Assembly (NCBI GenBank): GCA_026390835.1
Contig: JAPLFD010000002.1
Location: 1 to 49,029, forward strand
Reading direction: 5' to 3'
Length of the DNA: 49,029 bases
Source: Sphingobacteriales bacterium
Lineage (GTDB): Bacteria; Bacteroidota; Bacteroidia; Sphingobacteriales; Sphingobacteriaceae
In this document: piece by piece, positions 29,118-37,426 of the stretch
How the letters are laid out: each line of letters starts with the position of its first letter
Position numbering within the stretch: position 1 is the first letter of the stretch
The notes under the pieces: model-generated
Database searches by the model: none
The model's input: only the letters and a program-made list of their open reading frames with translations
Told to the model about the DNA's origin: nothing
Made by a program: the position numbers and the translations under genes

Positions 29118-29795
29118 CTACTTCTTTTTGGGTTGAGTAACCATAAAATCTTTCAAGTAATATGGCTCAAAATAAGCCAAATCCGCTTCCTCTCCTTTTG
29201 TGAATTTCTCAAAAGCCAGGCTTGTCATATCTGCGGCAGAATTTATGTGCGGTTCAAAGCGGTATCGCTTTGCATCTGAGTAGAGCGCTTTGCACTTTTC
29301 GGCTCCATCGCCAAAAAAGATTAGGGTATAATCGGTAAAAGCAGCAAAGCTGTGTTCATCTAAAATTTCGGCCTTCACGTCTTCTATAGGACTTAAATTG
29401 GCGTTGCATACGGCCAAGTACACTTCCATACGGCGGGCATCTATCATGGGGCAAAGCAAGGTTTTATCAGTAGCTAAACTTTGCTTAGCTGAAGCCATAG
29501 CCTGCAGGGTAGAAACGGCTAATAAAGGAATATCTAAAGCAAAACAAAGCCCTTTAGCCGTAGAAACCCCAATGCGCAAACCAGTATAAGATCCCGGGCC
29601 CATGCTTACAGCTACGGCATCCAAATCTTCATAGCTTTTATTGGCGGCTTTTAGCACCTCATCTATAAATAAAGTAAGGTGTGAAGCATGAATATTGGCT
29701 TCGTGCTGTTCTTTAATAGCCACTACTTGCCCATCGGATGCTAAGGCAACCGAGCAAGAACTGGTACCGGTTTCTAATTGAAGGATAAGTGCCAT
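29118..29795 (-). CDS. tsaB: tRNA threonylcarbamoyladenosine biosynthesis protein TsaB
   Basis: Partner of TsaD and TsaE in making t6A37 in ANN-decoding tRNAs. The 225-residue protein has the ASKHA fold start LILQLETGTSSCSVALAS. It also has the interface segment AVSMGPGSYTGLRIGVSTAKGLCFALDIPLLAV and IDARRMEVYLA. It is last in the rpmH-rnpA-yidD-tsaB run, 10 nt after yidD. Confidence 0.96.
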   Translation of the reverse strand: MALILQLETGTSSCSVALASDGQVVAIKEQHEANIHASHLTLFIDEVLKAANKSYEDLDAVAVSMGPGSYTGLRIGVSTAKGLCFALDIPLLAVSTLQAMASAKQSLATDKTLLCPMIDARRMEVYLAVCNANLSPIEDVKAEILDEHSFAAFTDYTLIFFGDGAEKCKALYSDAKRYRFEPHINSAADMTSLAFEKFTKGEEADLAYFEPYYLKDFMVTQPKKK

Positions 29796-29805
29796 ATACT
29801 ATTTC

Positions 29806-30027
29806 TTAAGGAACTGGATCGTGGCCATGCCCACCCCAAGGATGACAACGACCAATGCGTTTAATAGTTAACCAGCCACCTTTAAAGGGGCCGTATTTCT
29901 CAATAGATTCTTTACCGTACTGCGAACACGTGGGTGTAAACCTACAAGCTGCTCCTAATAATGGGGATAAAAACCACCGATATAATTGAATAATTCCTAA
30001 AAACAAGCGACCTAAGAGATACTTCAT
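29806..30027 (-). CDS. yidD: Membrane protein insertion efficiency factor YidD
   Basis: Small inner-membrane-associated protein that helps YidC-dependent insertion. The 73-residue chain carries the invariant FTPTCSQYGKESIEKYGPFKGGW and RCHPWGGHGHDPVP. The N-terminal amphipathic helix LGRLFLGIIQLYRWFLSPLLG is intact. It overlaps rnpA by 4 bp. yidC is not adjacent here. Confidence 0.97.
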   Translation of the reverse strand: MKYLLGRLFLGIIQLYRWFLSPLLGAACRFTPTCSQYGKESIEKYGPFKGGWLTIKRIGRCHPWGGHGHDPVP

Positions 30028-30419
30028 GTTAGCCCTCCTTCTGATTTTTGATATGCTGTTACTAGGGTTTTTAAAGCAATAAGTAATTTTGGCTCCAATT
30101 CTTTAGAAGGCAATAGCTCTTTACCAATGTAGCTTATACTCAAGCAAATTGGCCGTTCAGCTAAAATAAAATGATATAAGTGGTCTGCTTTATGTATACG
30201 ATACAGTTCTCGTATGCGGCGTTTAATCAGGTTACGATCAACCGCTCGTTTATACCTACGTTTAGAAACTTGTATAACTACTTGCACAGGAGCCTCTTGC
30301 TCATCAATGGGCATCCAAGTAAATCTGAAAGGGTACAAAAGAAAAGAAGAACCGCTATGAAAAAGCTTATCTAAAAGCTTTGTACTACATAACCGTTCTT
30401 CTTTTTTAAAAGTATGCAT
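30024..30419 (-). CDS. rnpA: Ribonuclease P protein component
   Basis: Protein subunit of RNase P, which matures tRNA 5' ends. The 131-residue protein has the N-terminal KKEERLCSTKLLDKLF and the RNR signature KRAVDRNLIKRRIRELYR that contacts the RNA. It sits after rpmH in the conserved rpmH-rnpA order, about 74 nt downstream. Confidence 0.96.
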   Translation of the reverse strand: MHTFKKEERLCSTKLLDKLFHSGSSFLLYPFRFTWMPIDEQEAPVQVVIQVSKRRYKRAVDRNLIKRRIRELYRIHKADHLYHFILAERPICLSISYIGKELLPSKELEPKLLIALKTLVTAYQKSEGGLT

Positions 30420-30493
30420 GAATAGATTGCTTGCGTTGGTTCAGAATAATTCTGAGCTGCTACAACCACCATGGGGAGGCAAGCAACCAAAAA

Positions 30494-30652
30494 CTACGCT
30501 TTGTGACGACGTTCGTCGGATACTGACAATTTTTTTCTGCCTTTAGCTCTTCTAGAAGCTAAAACTCTTCTTCCGTTAGCAGTGCTCATGCGTTCTCTGA
30601 ACCCATGTTTGTTTCTTCTTTTTCTCTGGGAAGGCTGAAATGTTCTTTTCAT
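30494..30652 (-). CDS. rpmH: 50S ribosomal protein L34
   Basis: A 52-residue ribosomal protein read directly from the minus strand: it begins [20 protein letters not shown] and ends [11 protein letters not shown] before a TAG stop. The central [19 protein letters not shown] is the L34 signature. It heads the rpmH-rnpA-yidD-tsaB unit and is preceded by a consensus Bacteroidota promoter. dnaA is not adjacent, so the ancestral origin-linked order has been broken. Confidence 0.98.
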   Translation of the reverse strand: MKRTFQPSQRKRRNKHGFRERMSTANGRRVLASRRAKGRKKLSVSDERRHKA

Positions 30653-30685
30653 TACTTAATATTTTTGCTCTTGAAAACAAGAGTG

Positions 30686-30716
30686 CAAATATAGGGTTGT
30701 TTTTATTTAATTCAAA
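30686..30716 (-). promoter_or_regulatory. Consensus Bacteroidota promoter of the rpmH operon (TTTG-N19-TATATTTG)
   Basis: On the minus strand TTTG (30713-30716) is followed after exactly 19 nt by TATATTTG (30686-30693). This matches the -33/-7 pattern of Bacteroidota housekeeping promoters. Expected initiation near 30680 gives a leader of about 28 nt. A short palindrome CTCTTG/CAAGAG at 30668-30683 overlaps the expected start site. Confidence 0.72.
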
Positions 30717-30732
30717 TTTTATAACGCAAATT

Positions 30733-31143
30733 TTAACCTTTTTGCCTTTTTAATAAATCTCTTATCTCTGTAAGTAGTTTTTGATCTTTGCTTAAGCCGT
30801 CTTTTCCCAAGAGTTCGTCCTCTTTTCGCTGTAAAGCATTAATAAACTTAACCAGTAAAAAAACACAAAAGGCTACTACTAAAAATTGAATCACAGTATT
30901 GATAAAACTACCGTATTTAATAGCCACTTCGCTTACTTTATGCAGTTCATCGGCTGGTTTTAGTATAATTTTCTTATTTGCAAAATCTATACCTCCGGTA
31001 ATAAAACCTATGGGAGGCATCAATACATCGTCTACCAAAGCCGTTACAATTTTACCAAAAGAGGCACCAATGATAACCCCCACCGCTAAATCAATTACAT
31101 TGCCACGCATGGCAAACTCTTTAAATTCTTTTACAAAGCCCAT
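30733..31143 (-). CDS. mscL: Large-conductance mechanosensitive channel MscL
   Basis: Pentameric inner-membrane emergency valve opened by membrane tension on osmotic downshock. In the 136-residue chain the first helix is [26 protein letters not shown] (written with its conserved N-terminal KEFAMRG). The second helix is [19 protein letters not shown]. The charged C-terminal bundle ends RDLLKRQKG. It is divergent from rpoN, with an inverted repeat in the shared intergenic region. Confidence 0.97.
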   Translation of the reverse strand: MGFVKEFKEFAMRGNVIDLAVGVIIGASFGKIVTALVDDVLMPPIGFITGGIDFANKKIILKPADELHKVSEVAIKYGSFINTVIQFLVVAFCVFLLVKFINALQRKEDELLGKDGLSKDQKLLTEIRDLLKRQKG

Positions 31144-31197
31144 AAAAACACGTATTTATACCCTAAATTACCAAACCTAGTTGATATTTTCATCTAC

Positions 31198-31229
31198 TCA
31201 TGCAAACATAAAGAATCGAATTTGCATGA
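31198..31229. promoter_or_regulatory. Inverted repeat between divergent mscL and rpoN, overlapping a possible -7 box
   Basis: Perfect 9-bp arms TCATGCAAA (31198-31206) and TTTGCATGA (31221-31229) are separated by 14 nt. The left arm overlaps minus-strand TATGTTTG (31203-31210), a TAnnTTTG match for mscL. The arrangement suits an operator serving one or both genes. A transcribed hairpin is the alternative. Confidence 0.45.
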
Positions 31230-31257
31230 TTTAATGTAATTTAGCGGGTAATAATCT

Positions 31258-32718
31258 ATGTTAAAGCAGCATTTACAGCAGAAACTTCTGCAGAAACTTT
31301 CTCCACAGCAAATACAATTTATTAAGTTGCTGCAAGTGCCCACTGTGGCGCTAGATAGTCGCATTAAGGAAGAATTGGAAGAAAATCCGGCTTTAGAAGA
31401 TTTGAGTTTAGCCAATATGACCGACGTGCCGGAAGAATATCCGGATAAAGATGCAGACGAACAATTTAGCGGGGAAGAACCTAGCGATGAATTTAACGTA
31501 GATGATTACCTGCAAAACGACGATGTAAAAGATTACGCCACCGGCTACGAGTACAATACTGATGATGATGAAAACCCAAAAGAAGTTCCCTTTGCTATGC
31601 AAACTTCTTTTTTCGAAAATTTACAAGCCCAATTAGATTTATTACCCCTCTCCGACCAGGATTATCAAATTGGAAAACAACTTATTGGCAGTTTAGATGA
31701 CGATGGCTACCTAAGAAGACCTATTTTATCTTTAATGGACGATTTAGCTTTTTCACAAAACGTATTTGTAGAAGAAGATGATATTTTAGAGGTGCTTAAG
31801 TTGGTACAAGGTTTAGACCCGGCTGGCATTGCCGCACGAGATTTGCAAGAATGTCTGCTTCTTCAATTGCGAAAAAAAGAGTCGAATAAAATTATACTAA
31901 AGGCCATAGAAATTGTAGAACATCACCTGGATGAATTTACCCGAAAACACTACGATAAGTTAGAGAAATCGCTCCAAATGAATGGGTTAGAGCTTAAAGA
32001 AGCGGTTCAAGAAATTTTAAAATTAAATCCAAAACCAGGCGATAATAACGAAGTGAACAGCAAACAGCTACAGGTTATCCCCGATTTTCATATTCGAAAC
32101 AACGAAGGTCTGCTAAGTTTGACCCTAAATGGCCGAAATGCACCCGAATTACGGGTAAGCAGAGAATATCAAGAACTTTTTAGCCACTACGATCAAGCTG
32201 CACAAAAGGATAAAAAAATGCGGGAGGCTGTACAATTCGTAAAACAAAAACTCGATTCGGCAAAATGGTTTATAGATGCCATTAAACAAAGGCAACAAAC
32301 ACTTCTAAAAACCATGAATGCGATCATGCATTTTCAATACGCCTATTTTTTAAGTGGCGATGAGCGCAATTTAAAACCCATGATATTGAAAGATATTGCC
32401 GAACAAATTGATATGGATATTTCTACCGTATCGAGGGTAGCCAATTCGAAATATGTGCAAACAGAATTCGGCACGTTTTTACTGAAATCATTCTTTTCTG
32501 AGGCCATACAGCTAGAAAGTGGCGAAGAGGTTTCTAACAAAGAGGTGAAGAAAATTTTAGAAGAATGCATTGGAAACGAAGATAAAAACAACCCCCTTGC
32601 CGACGAAAAACTAACCGATATTTTAAAAGAAAGAGGCTACCACATTGCCCGTAGAACGGTGGCCAAATACCGCGAAGCCATGAATATTCCGGTAGCCCGT
32701 TTACGCAGAGAATTGTAA
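31258..32718 (+). CDS. rpoN: RNA polymerase sigma-54 factor
   Basis: Alternative sigma factor that needs AAA+ activators. The 486-residue protein has the Gln/Leu-rich region I (LKQHLQQKLLQKLSPQQIQFIKLL, shown in parts) and an acidic region II (about residues 55-110). It also has a core-binding region and the C-terminal RpoN box ARRTVAKYREAMNIP. No activator gene is in the window. The stop is 2 nt from the stop of convergent PorP/SprF-1 and no terminator hairpin is visible there. Confidence 0.97.
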   Translation: MLKQHLQQKLLQKLSPQQIQFIKLLQVPTVALDSRIKEELEENPALEDLSLANMTDVPEEYPDKDADEQFSGEEPSDEFNVDDYLQNDDVKDYATGYEYNTDDDENPKEVPFAMQTSFFENLQAQLDLLPLSDQDYQIGKQLIGSLDDDGYLRRPILSLMDDLAFSQNVFVEEDDILEVLKLVQGLDPAGIAARDLQECLLLQLRKKESNKIILKAIEIVEHHLDEFTRKHYDKLEKSLQMNGLELKEAVQEILKLNPKPGDNNEVNSKQLQVIPDFHIRNNEGLLSLTLNGRNAPELRVSREYQELFSHYDQAAQKDKKMREAVQFVKQKLDSAKWFIDAIKQRQQTLLKTMNAIMHFQYAYFLSGDERNLKPMILKDIAEQIDMDISTVSRVANSKYVQTEFGTFLLKSFFSEAIQLESGEEVSNKEVKKILEECIGNEDKNNPLADEKLTDILKERGYHIARRTVAKYREAMNIPVARLRREL

Positions 32719-32720
32719 AA

Positions 32721-33734
32721 TTACCAGTTCATTTGAGGGCAGGTTACTCGGTACCTATTGTTTAATAAAATACCCACTACAATTTCATGCGATCCATTGC
32801 TTACCGTATTCAAGCGGGAAGTAGTAAAATCGTAGGAATAACCCACATTAAGCAAATAACTGAGTGTAAAACCAGCCGTTGCCGAAAAAGAATCGCCACG
32901 ACGATACCCAGCACCTAACCAAAATTTATCTTTAAATGCAAGTTTCAAATTAGCATCGGTACCAATGCTTGTGTTTTTACCCATATAATTTACTAAAACT
33001 GATGGAAAAGCAGCTATATCTTCACTTAACGATACTTTATAACCCGCATTAATTAGAATTTGAGGATTTAACTTCTCGGAATGCGCAACAGAATTACTTA
33101 AAAACAAGGTACGATTAGGTAAAAGCTGATGTATGGCTATACCCCCATAAAAACGCGATCCATATACCCATGTTCCTATACTCAACGTGGGTACCACTTT
33201 CTGAAAACTTGTAGATGAAAAGAAAGGATCACCAGGATTTTCGAAGGTAATACTAGCGGCATCTAAAGCCACTTGATTAAAGCCAGCAGATACACCAACC
33301 GAAAGGTTTAATTGACTAGAAATACCCAAATGGTAGGCATAATTCAATTTTACTTCCGTGTTTTTCAAGGGACCCGTTTTATCAACCAAGGCAACTATAC
33401 CCACACCGTGGTGTGGAGCGGCTGCTTGATAGCTTTGCACAAAACTTCTACTCATGGGGTTTTCTCCGGTTCCCGAAAAAGAATTTGCATTATCACCCAA
33501 ATAATTTTTACCCAAAGCCGTATGCATAGATACGTATTTGGTTTGTGGAGCACCCGTTAAACCCGTCCATTGCATGCGGTTGCCAAAACGCAAATCGGTA
33601 TAATTTTCAATTCCCGCTACTGCAGGATTAATTAAAAAGCTATTTAAACTATATTGAGTGTATTGAGGTACTTGCTGAGCATAAATACCCCTGCTTAAAC
33701 ACATAAAAACAAGTATGAAGCACCTCAATTTCAT
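32721..33734 (-). CDS. PorP/SprF family type IX secretion outer-membrane protein (copy 1)
   Basis: A 337-residue outer-membrane barrel with signal peptide (MKLRCFILVFMCLSRGIYAQ). The family opening is QQVPQYTQYSLNSFLINPAVAGI, followed by NRMQWTGLTGAPQTKYVSMH. PorP/SprF proteins help secrete or anchor T9SS substrates with type B (CHU_C) C-terminal domains and are usually encoded beside them. Here it starts 1 nt after the 1207-residue CHU_C adhesin, which is therefore its likely client. It is the last gene of surface unit B. Confidence 0.93.
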   Translation of the reverse strand: MKLRCFILVFMCLSRGIYAQQVPQYTQYSLNSFLINPAVAGIENYTDLRFGNRMQWTGLTGAPQTKYVSMHTALGKNYLGDNANSFSGTGENPMSRSFVQSYQAAAPHHGVGIVALVDKTGPLKNTEVKLNYAYHLGISSQLNLSVGVSAGFNQVALDAASITFENPGDPFFSSTSFQKVVPTLSIGTWVYGSRFYGGIAIHQLLPNRTLFLSNSVAHSEKLNPQILINAGYKVSLSEDIAAFPSVLVNYMGKNTSIGTDANLKLAFKDKFWLGAGYRRGDSFSATAGFTLSYLLNVGYSYDFTTSRLNTVSNGSHEIVVGILLNNRYRVTCPQMNW

Positions 33735-33735
33735 A

Positions 33736-36700
33736 TTATTTAATTAGGGTTACTGCTCCAGTCATGGCTTTACGCCCATTTCCCGGATTGATGATATAAT
33801 AATAAGTGCCCATGGGCAGTTCTACGCTTTTAAAACGGCCATCCCAAGGATTGGCATAGCCCACCGAATAATAAACTTGTTGTCCATAGCGATTAAAAAT
33901 CTCTACGGTAGCATTGGTGTAACTTTCTAGATAGCGAATGTTCCACACATCGTTATAGCCATCGGCATTAGGGGTAAACGCATTCGGAATTTCGGGCAAC
34001 TGCAATACCTTAATAAATATATTATCTGCAGCCAAACAGCCCTGATTAGACGAAACAGTGAGCGTATACAGTATATCGTCATTGGGAGATGCAATCGGAT
34101 TGGCAATTTGTGGATCACTTAAATACGAAATTGGAGTCCATCGGTAGTCTAAACCAGTACCAGCTGCTTGCGCTTGCAATTGAACCATACCTCCAGCTAA
34201 AATGATGGTATCTCTACCCGCATTTACTGTAGGTGTGGCAAATACCGTAATACTACGGCTTGCCGAATCGGCGCAACCGTTTTGGGCGGTAAATACGTAC
34301 TTAAGCTGATGTGTACCCACACCAGCAAGTAAGGGGCTAAATCTGCCAGAACTGCTAACCCCCGTTCCACTAAATCGGAAGGTACCGCTAAAGTTATACA
34401 ATTCTGTGGCTTGCGTAATTTGGAATGGCGTAATTTCTTGGCATACTGATGATAAAGCACTAAAAGCTACTTCAGGAACCGCTTTCAAAACAATAGTCTT
34501 AATAGTATCTAAACTCACGCACACACCACCCGAATAAGCCACTAAACGCACCGAATAATTTTTAGTTGCGGGAGCATGAAAAGTAGGATAACTAATCGTG
34601 TATACTTTATCTGGGCTCGGATTATTATCTACAATCACCTGACTTGGGTTATTCCCATAATCAAAATACCATTCTAATCGGGTAACACTACCAAAACCTA
34701 CTACATACGATTTATTTATAAAAGAAACCGAATTTTTACTACACAAATTAGACGGATTGACCACTTCAAAATCTGCAACAGGATTAATACCATTTACCCT
34801 AAATGTTTTAGTCTGCGTAACCGAACACCCTTCAGCGGTGCTTACTTCTAGGGAAATAAGATAATCGCCCGGATCCGAATAATTATGCGTTGGATTTCTA
34901 CTAGTGGCAGTATTTGGATTGCTTGGAGTAGATTTTAACGCATCACCAAAATTCCAAGCATAGGTTAAATTTGTAGTAGAGCCATCGGCATTGGTAGATT
35001 GATTGGGAAAAGAAGCCGTAATATCTGACAAACAAAACGAAGGTGTAATAAAATCTACAATGGGCAAGGCATTTACCACAATTACCGTAGCAGATGAGCT
35101 TTGCTCACAACCTAAACTCGTACGAACCGTTAAGCTTACCGTATAAGAACCTGCAGTGGTATAGGTGTGTTGAGGATTTTGCGTAGTAGCGGTTTGCCCA
35201 TCGCCAAAATTCCAATTCCAAGTTGTAATAGTGCCTTCTAAAGTGGTAGACTGATCGGTAAATTGTATGGCCCGTTTCTCACAAGATGGCGTGCTAGAAC
35301 TAAAGGTAGCAACAGGCAATGGAGTGATATGTACAGCTTTTGGCGAACTGGTAATCGAGCAATCATCTTGAGTTATTAATGTTAATACCGGTAGATAATC
35401 ACCAGGTAGCATATACACATGTGAAAATGGAGCTCCTGCAGTGGTACTTTCCAATACGGTACCATCTTTAAAATCCCAAATCCATTTTTTAATAGTGGTG
35501 CCATTGGGTGTACTTTGATCGGAAAAGGTTACGCCAGAATTTACACAAGCCTGCGGACTAGCGCTAAACACCGCTGTGGGCAAGGCAAAAACCTCAAAAC
35601 TCAAATTAATAATGTCGTAATCGCCACAAAGACTAGCCCCTGGGTTTAATGATTTTACAACAATGTTTTTAATTCCAGCTGTGGGATAATTAACGGCCGT
35701 TTGTAATTTATACACATATAACGTTACCCCATTTTGAACATATTGCCTATCGACTATAGGATTCGCTTGAATAATTTCAGGCTGCCCATCGGCTAAATTC
35801 CAACGCAACTCGGTGGTTTGATACGATAAGGTGGTTTCTAAATTGAAATTTTTACTGGCACAACCACTAGGAGCCACTTGGTTGGAGTTCGGATCTTTAA
35901 TCTCAATAAATTGAGTTAAATTTTTAATATCGGCACCGGCTAAATAGGCATAGGACTCGTAGTTTCCATAGCCATAGGCAATAGCCAGAAAGCCATCTCC
36001 AGCACATTTAATGCGATGCGTTGGATTAGTAGCCGAAGCAGCGGTGACATCTTTAATTAAATAACTGTAAGTGGCATCAATAGCGGTAAACTGGCTAGCA
36101 GGAACCGCAACATTATCTAACGTAAATACAGGAATATCGGCTGTTTTTAAGATGACATTGATGTAATGCTTGGTAATATTGGTTATTGCTGCCGGAACCG
36201 AAACAGCAGAATACACCGTAATATCTTTTAAGGTTTGCTCTATGGGGTTCAATATGGTTAACTCCGGATCACCTGGGTATGCTTGGTTGTTTAAATTGAT
36301 ATTATTTGGATTACAACTGGCCGAAACTTGAATTTGTGCAACACTGATGGGTTCACTTGCACTAATGGTATTGGGAGTAGAACTCGAAAAAGTAATGATA
36401 CTGCCTTTGGCATAAGGGTTGGCAAGTGCAACGCCATTGGCTGTAGTAGTAGACCCATTTACGGTTAGGGTGGTATTGTCTTTACCCACCAAAATACGAA
36501 TCACATCTTTTACCCCATGCAAGGCATTGTAAAATGGAGCGGTAAGGTAGTTTTTACCCCAAGTACTAAGCGGGAAAAGCTGTTGATATAAATTATCTTG
36601 GCCCGAACCATCTATAGAACCCGGCTGTTCACAAAAACCAGCCTTGGTACTTCCAGAAAATACCGCTACGGGTTTACAGGCTCCCACCGTGGTAATTCTT

Positions 36701-37359
36701 ACACCAGTTACATCTTTGGTCGATTGAAATTGGTATACATCGCCTTTGTTTAAGGTAATTTGATAGGTAGAACCTGCTGTATGGCTAGCATTAGAAATGC
36801 TATTTACGCCGGTAGGTAGGGTGATTTCGGCAACGGTATTATCTTCAACCCCCACAATGCTAAACTGAGACACTCTATATTCTACTGGGTTCGCAGTAGA
36901 ACTTGCCATTTGATTGTAAGCCATGGTATAATATTCGTTACCAAGGGCTTTGGTAGGCAAAACCATAGTAGCTGCAGAACGGGCTGAATTCGAAATGTGA
37001 GAATATAAAATAATGGGAGCTGTAGAAGTAACGTGTATGCCTCTATTCACAGCTATACCATCCGATTGCTCGTTATAGGTATTGTATACATTAGGGTTAA
37101 TGTATACCGGAACAGCCGAATTCGCTGCAACCGTTACAGGGGCTAATGCCACTCCACCGGCTACAACCGTTACCGTTGCATTTACTTTAGACGTAATAAA
37201 AAGTGTCAACCGAGATGATTTAGCATCCACGTGACCCGTATAAGCCACCCAGAAATCGGTGCCCTCATTGGAGGTATTTTGCGCAAACGAGGCTTTGTTG
37301 AAACCAAGAAGAGAAACAAAAACAAGAATTAAACAAACAAATTTCCCCCTAAACGGCAT
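33736..37359 (-). CDS. Giant T9SS type B surface protein: IgGFc-binding-like domain, PKD repeats, CHU_C sorting domain
   Basis: A 1207-residue secreted protein. Residues 1-26 are a signal peptide (FNKASFAQ end). Residues 30-490 resemble the IgGFc-binding N-terminal domain (NEGTDFWVAYTGHVD...). Four PKD-like domains lie at about 595-680, 682-763, 765-855 and 862-960, recognised by WDFKDG, WNFGDGQTATTQNPQHTY and AWNFGD. Further Ig-like segments follow to about 1117. Residues 1122-1207 are the CHU_C domain (IPNAFTPNADGYNDVW...NRYGQQVYY...GTYYYII). It is probably an adhesin exported through T9SS with the PorP/SprF encoded next. The ligand is unknown. Confidence 0.93.
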   Translation of the reverse strand: MPFRGKFVCLILVFVSLLGFNKASFAQNTSNEGTDFWVAYTGHVDAKSSRLTLFITSKVNATVTVVAGGVALAPVTVAANSAVPVYINPNVYNTYNEQSDGIAVNRGIHVTSTAPIILYSHISNSARSAATMVLPTKALGNEYYTMAYNQMASSTANPVEYRVSQFSIVGVEDNTVAEITLPTGVNSISNASHTAGSTYQITLNKGDVYQFQSTKDVTGVRITTVGACKPVAVFSGSTKAGFCEQPGSIDGSGQDNLYQQLFPLSTWGKNYLTAPFYNALHGVKDVIRILVGKDNTTLTVNGSTTTANGVALANPYAKGSIITFSSSTPNTISASEPISVAQIQVSASCNPNNINLNNQAYPGDPELTILNPIEQTLKDITVYSAVSVPAAITNITKHYINVILKTADIPVFTLDNVAVPASQFTAIDATYSYLIKDVTAASATNPTHRIKCAGDGFLAIAYGYGNYESYAYLAGADIKNLTQFIEIKDPNSNQVAPSGCASKNFNLETTLSYQTTELRWNLADGQPEIIQANPIVDRQYVQNGVTLYVYKLQTAVNYPTAGIKNIVVKSLNPGASLCGDYDIINLSFEVFALPTAVFSASPQACVNSGVTFSDQSTPNGTTIKKWIWDFKDGTVLESTTAGAPFSHVYMLPGDYLPVLTLITQDDCSITSSPKAVHITPLPVATFSSSTPSCEKRAIQFTDQSTTLEGTITTWNWNFGDGQTATTQNPQHTYTTAGSYTVSLTVRTSLGCEQSSSATVIVVNALPIVDFITPSFCLSDITASFPNQSTNADGSTTNLTYAWNFGDALKSTPSNPNTATSRNPTHNYSDPGDYLISLEVSTAEGCSVTQTKTFRVNGINPVADFEVVNPSNLCSKNSVSFINKSYVVGFGSVTRLEWYFDYGNNPSQVIVDNNPSPDKVYTISYPTFHAPATKNYSVRLVAYSGGVCVSLDTIKTIVLKAVPEVAFSALSSVCQEITPFQITQATELYNFSGTFRFSGTGVSSSGRFSPLLAGVGTHQLKYVFTAQNGCADSASRSITVFATPTVNAGRDTIILAGGMVQLQAQAAGTGLDYRWTPISYLSDPQIANPIASPNDDILYTLTVSSNQGCLAADNIFIKVLQLPEIPNAFTPNADGYNDVWNIRYLESYTNATVEIFNRYGQQVYYSVGYANPWDGRFKSVELPMGTYYYIINPGNGRKAMTGAVTLIK

Positions 37360-37426
37360 AACTTAAAATTATGATTGAGCATAAATTTAAGTAATTAGAT
37401 TTGAATGCCCATAAATTTAGATGCAA

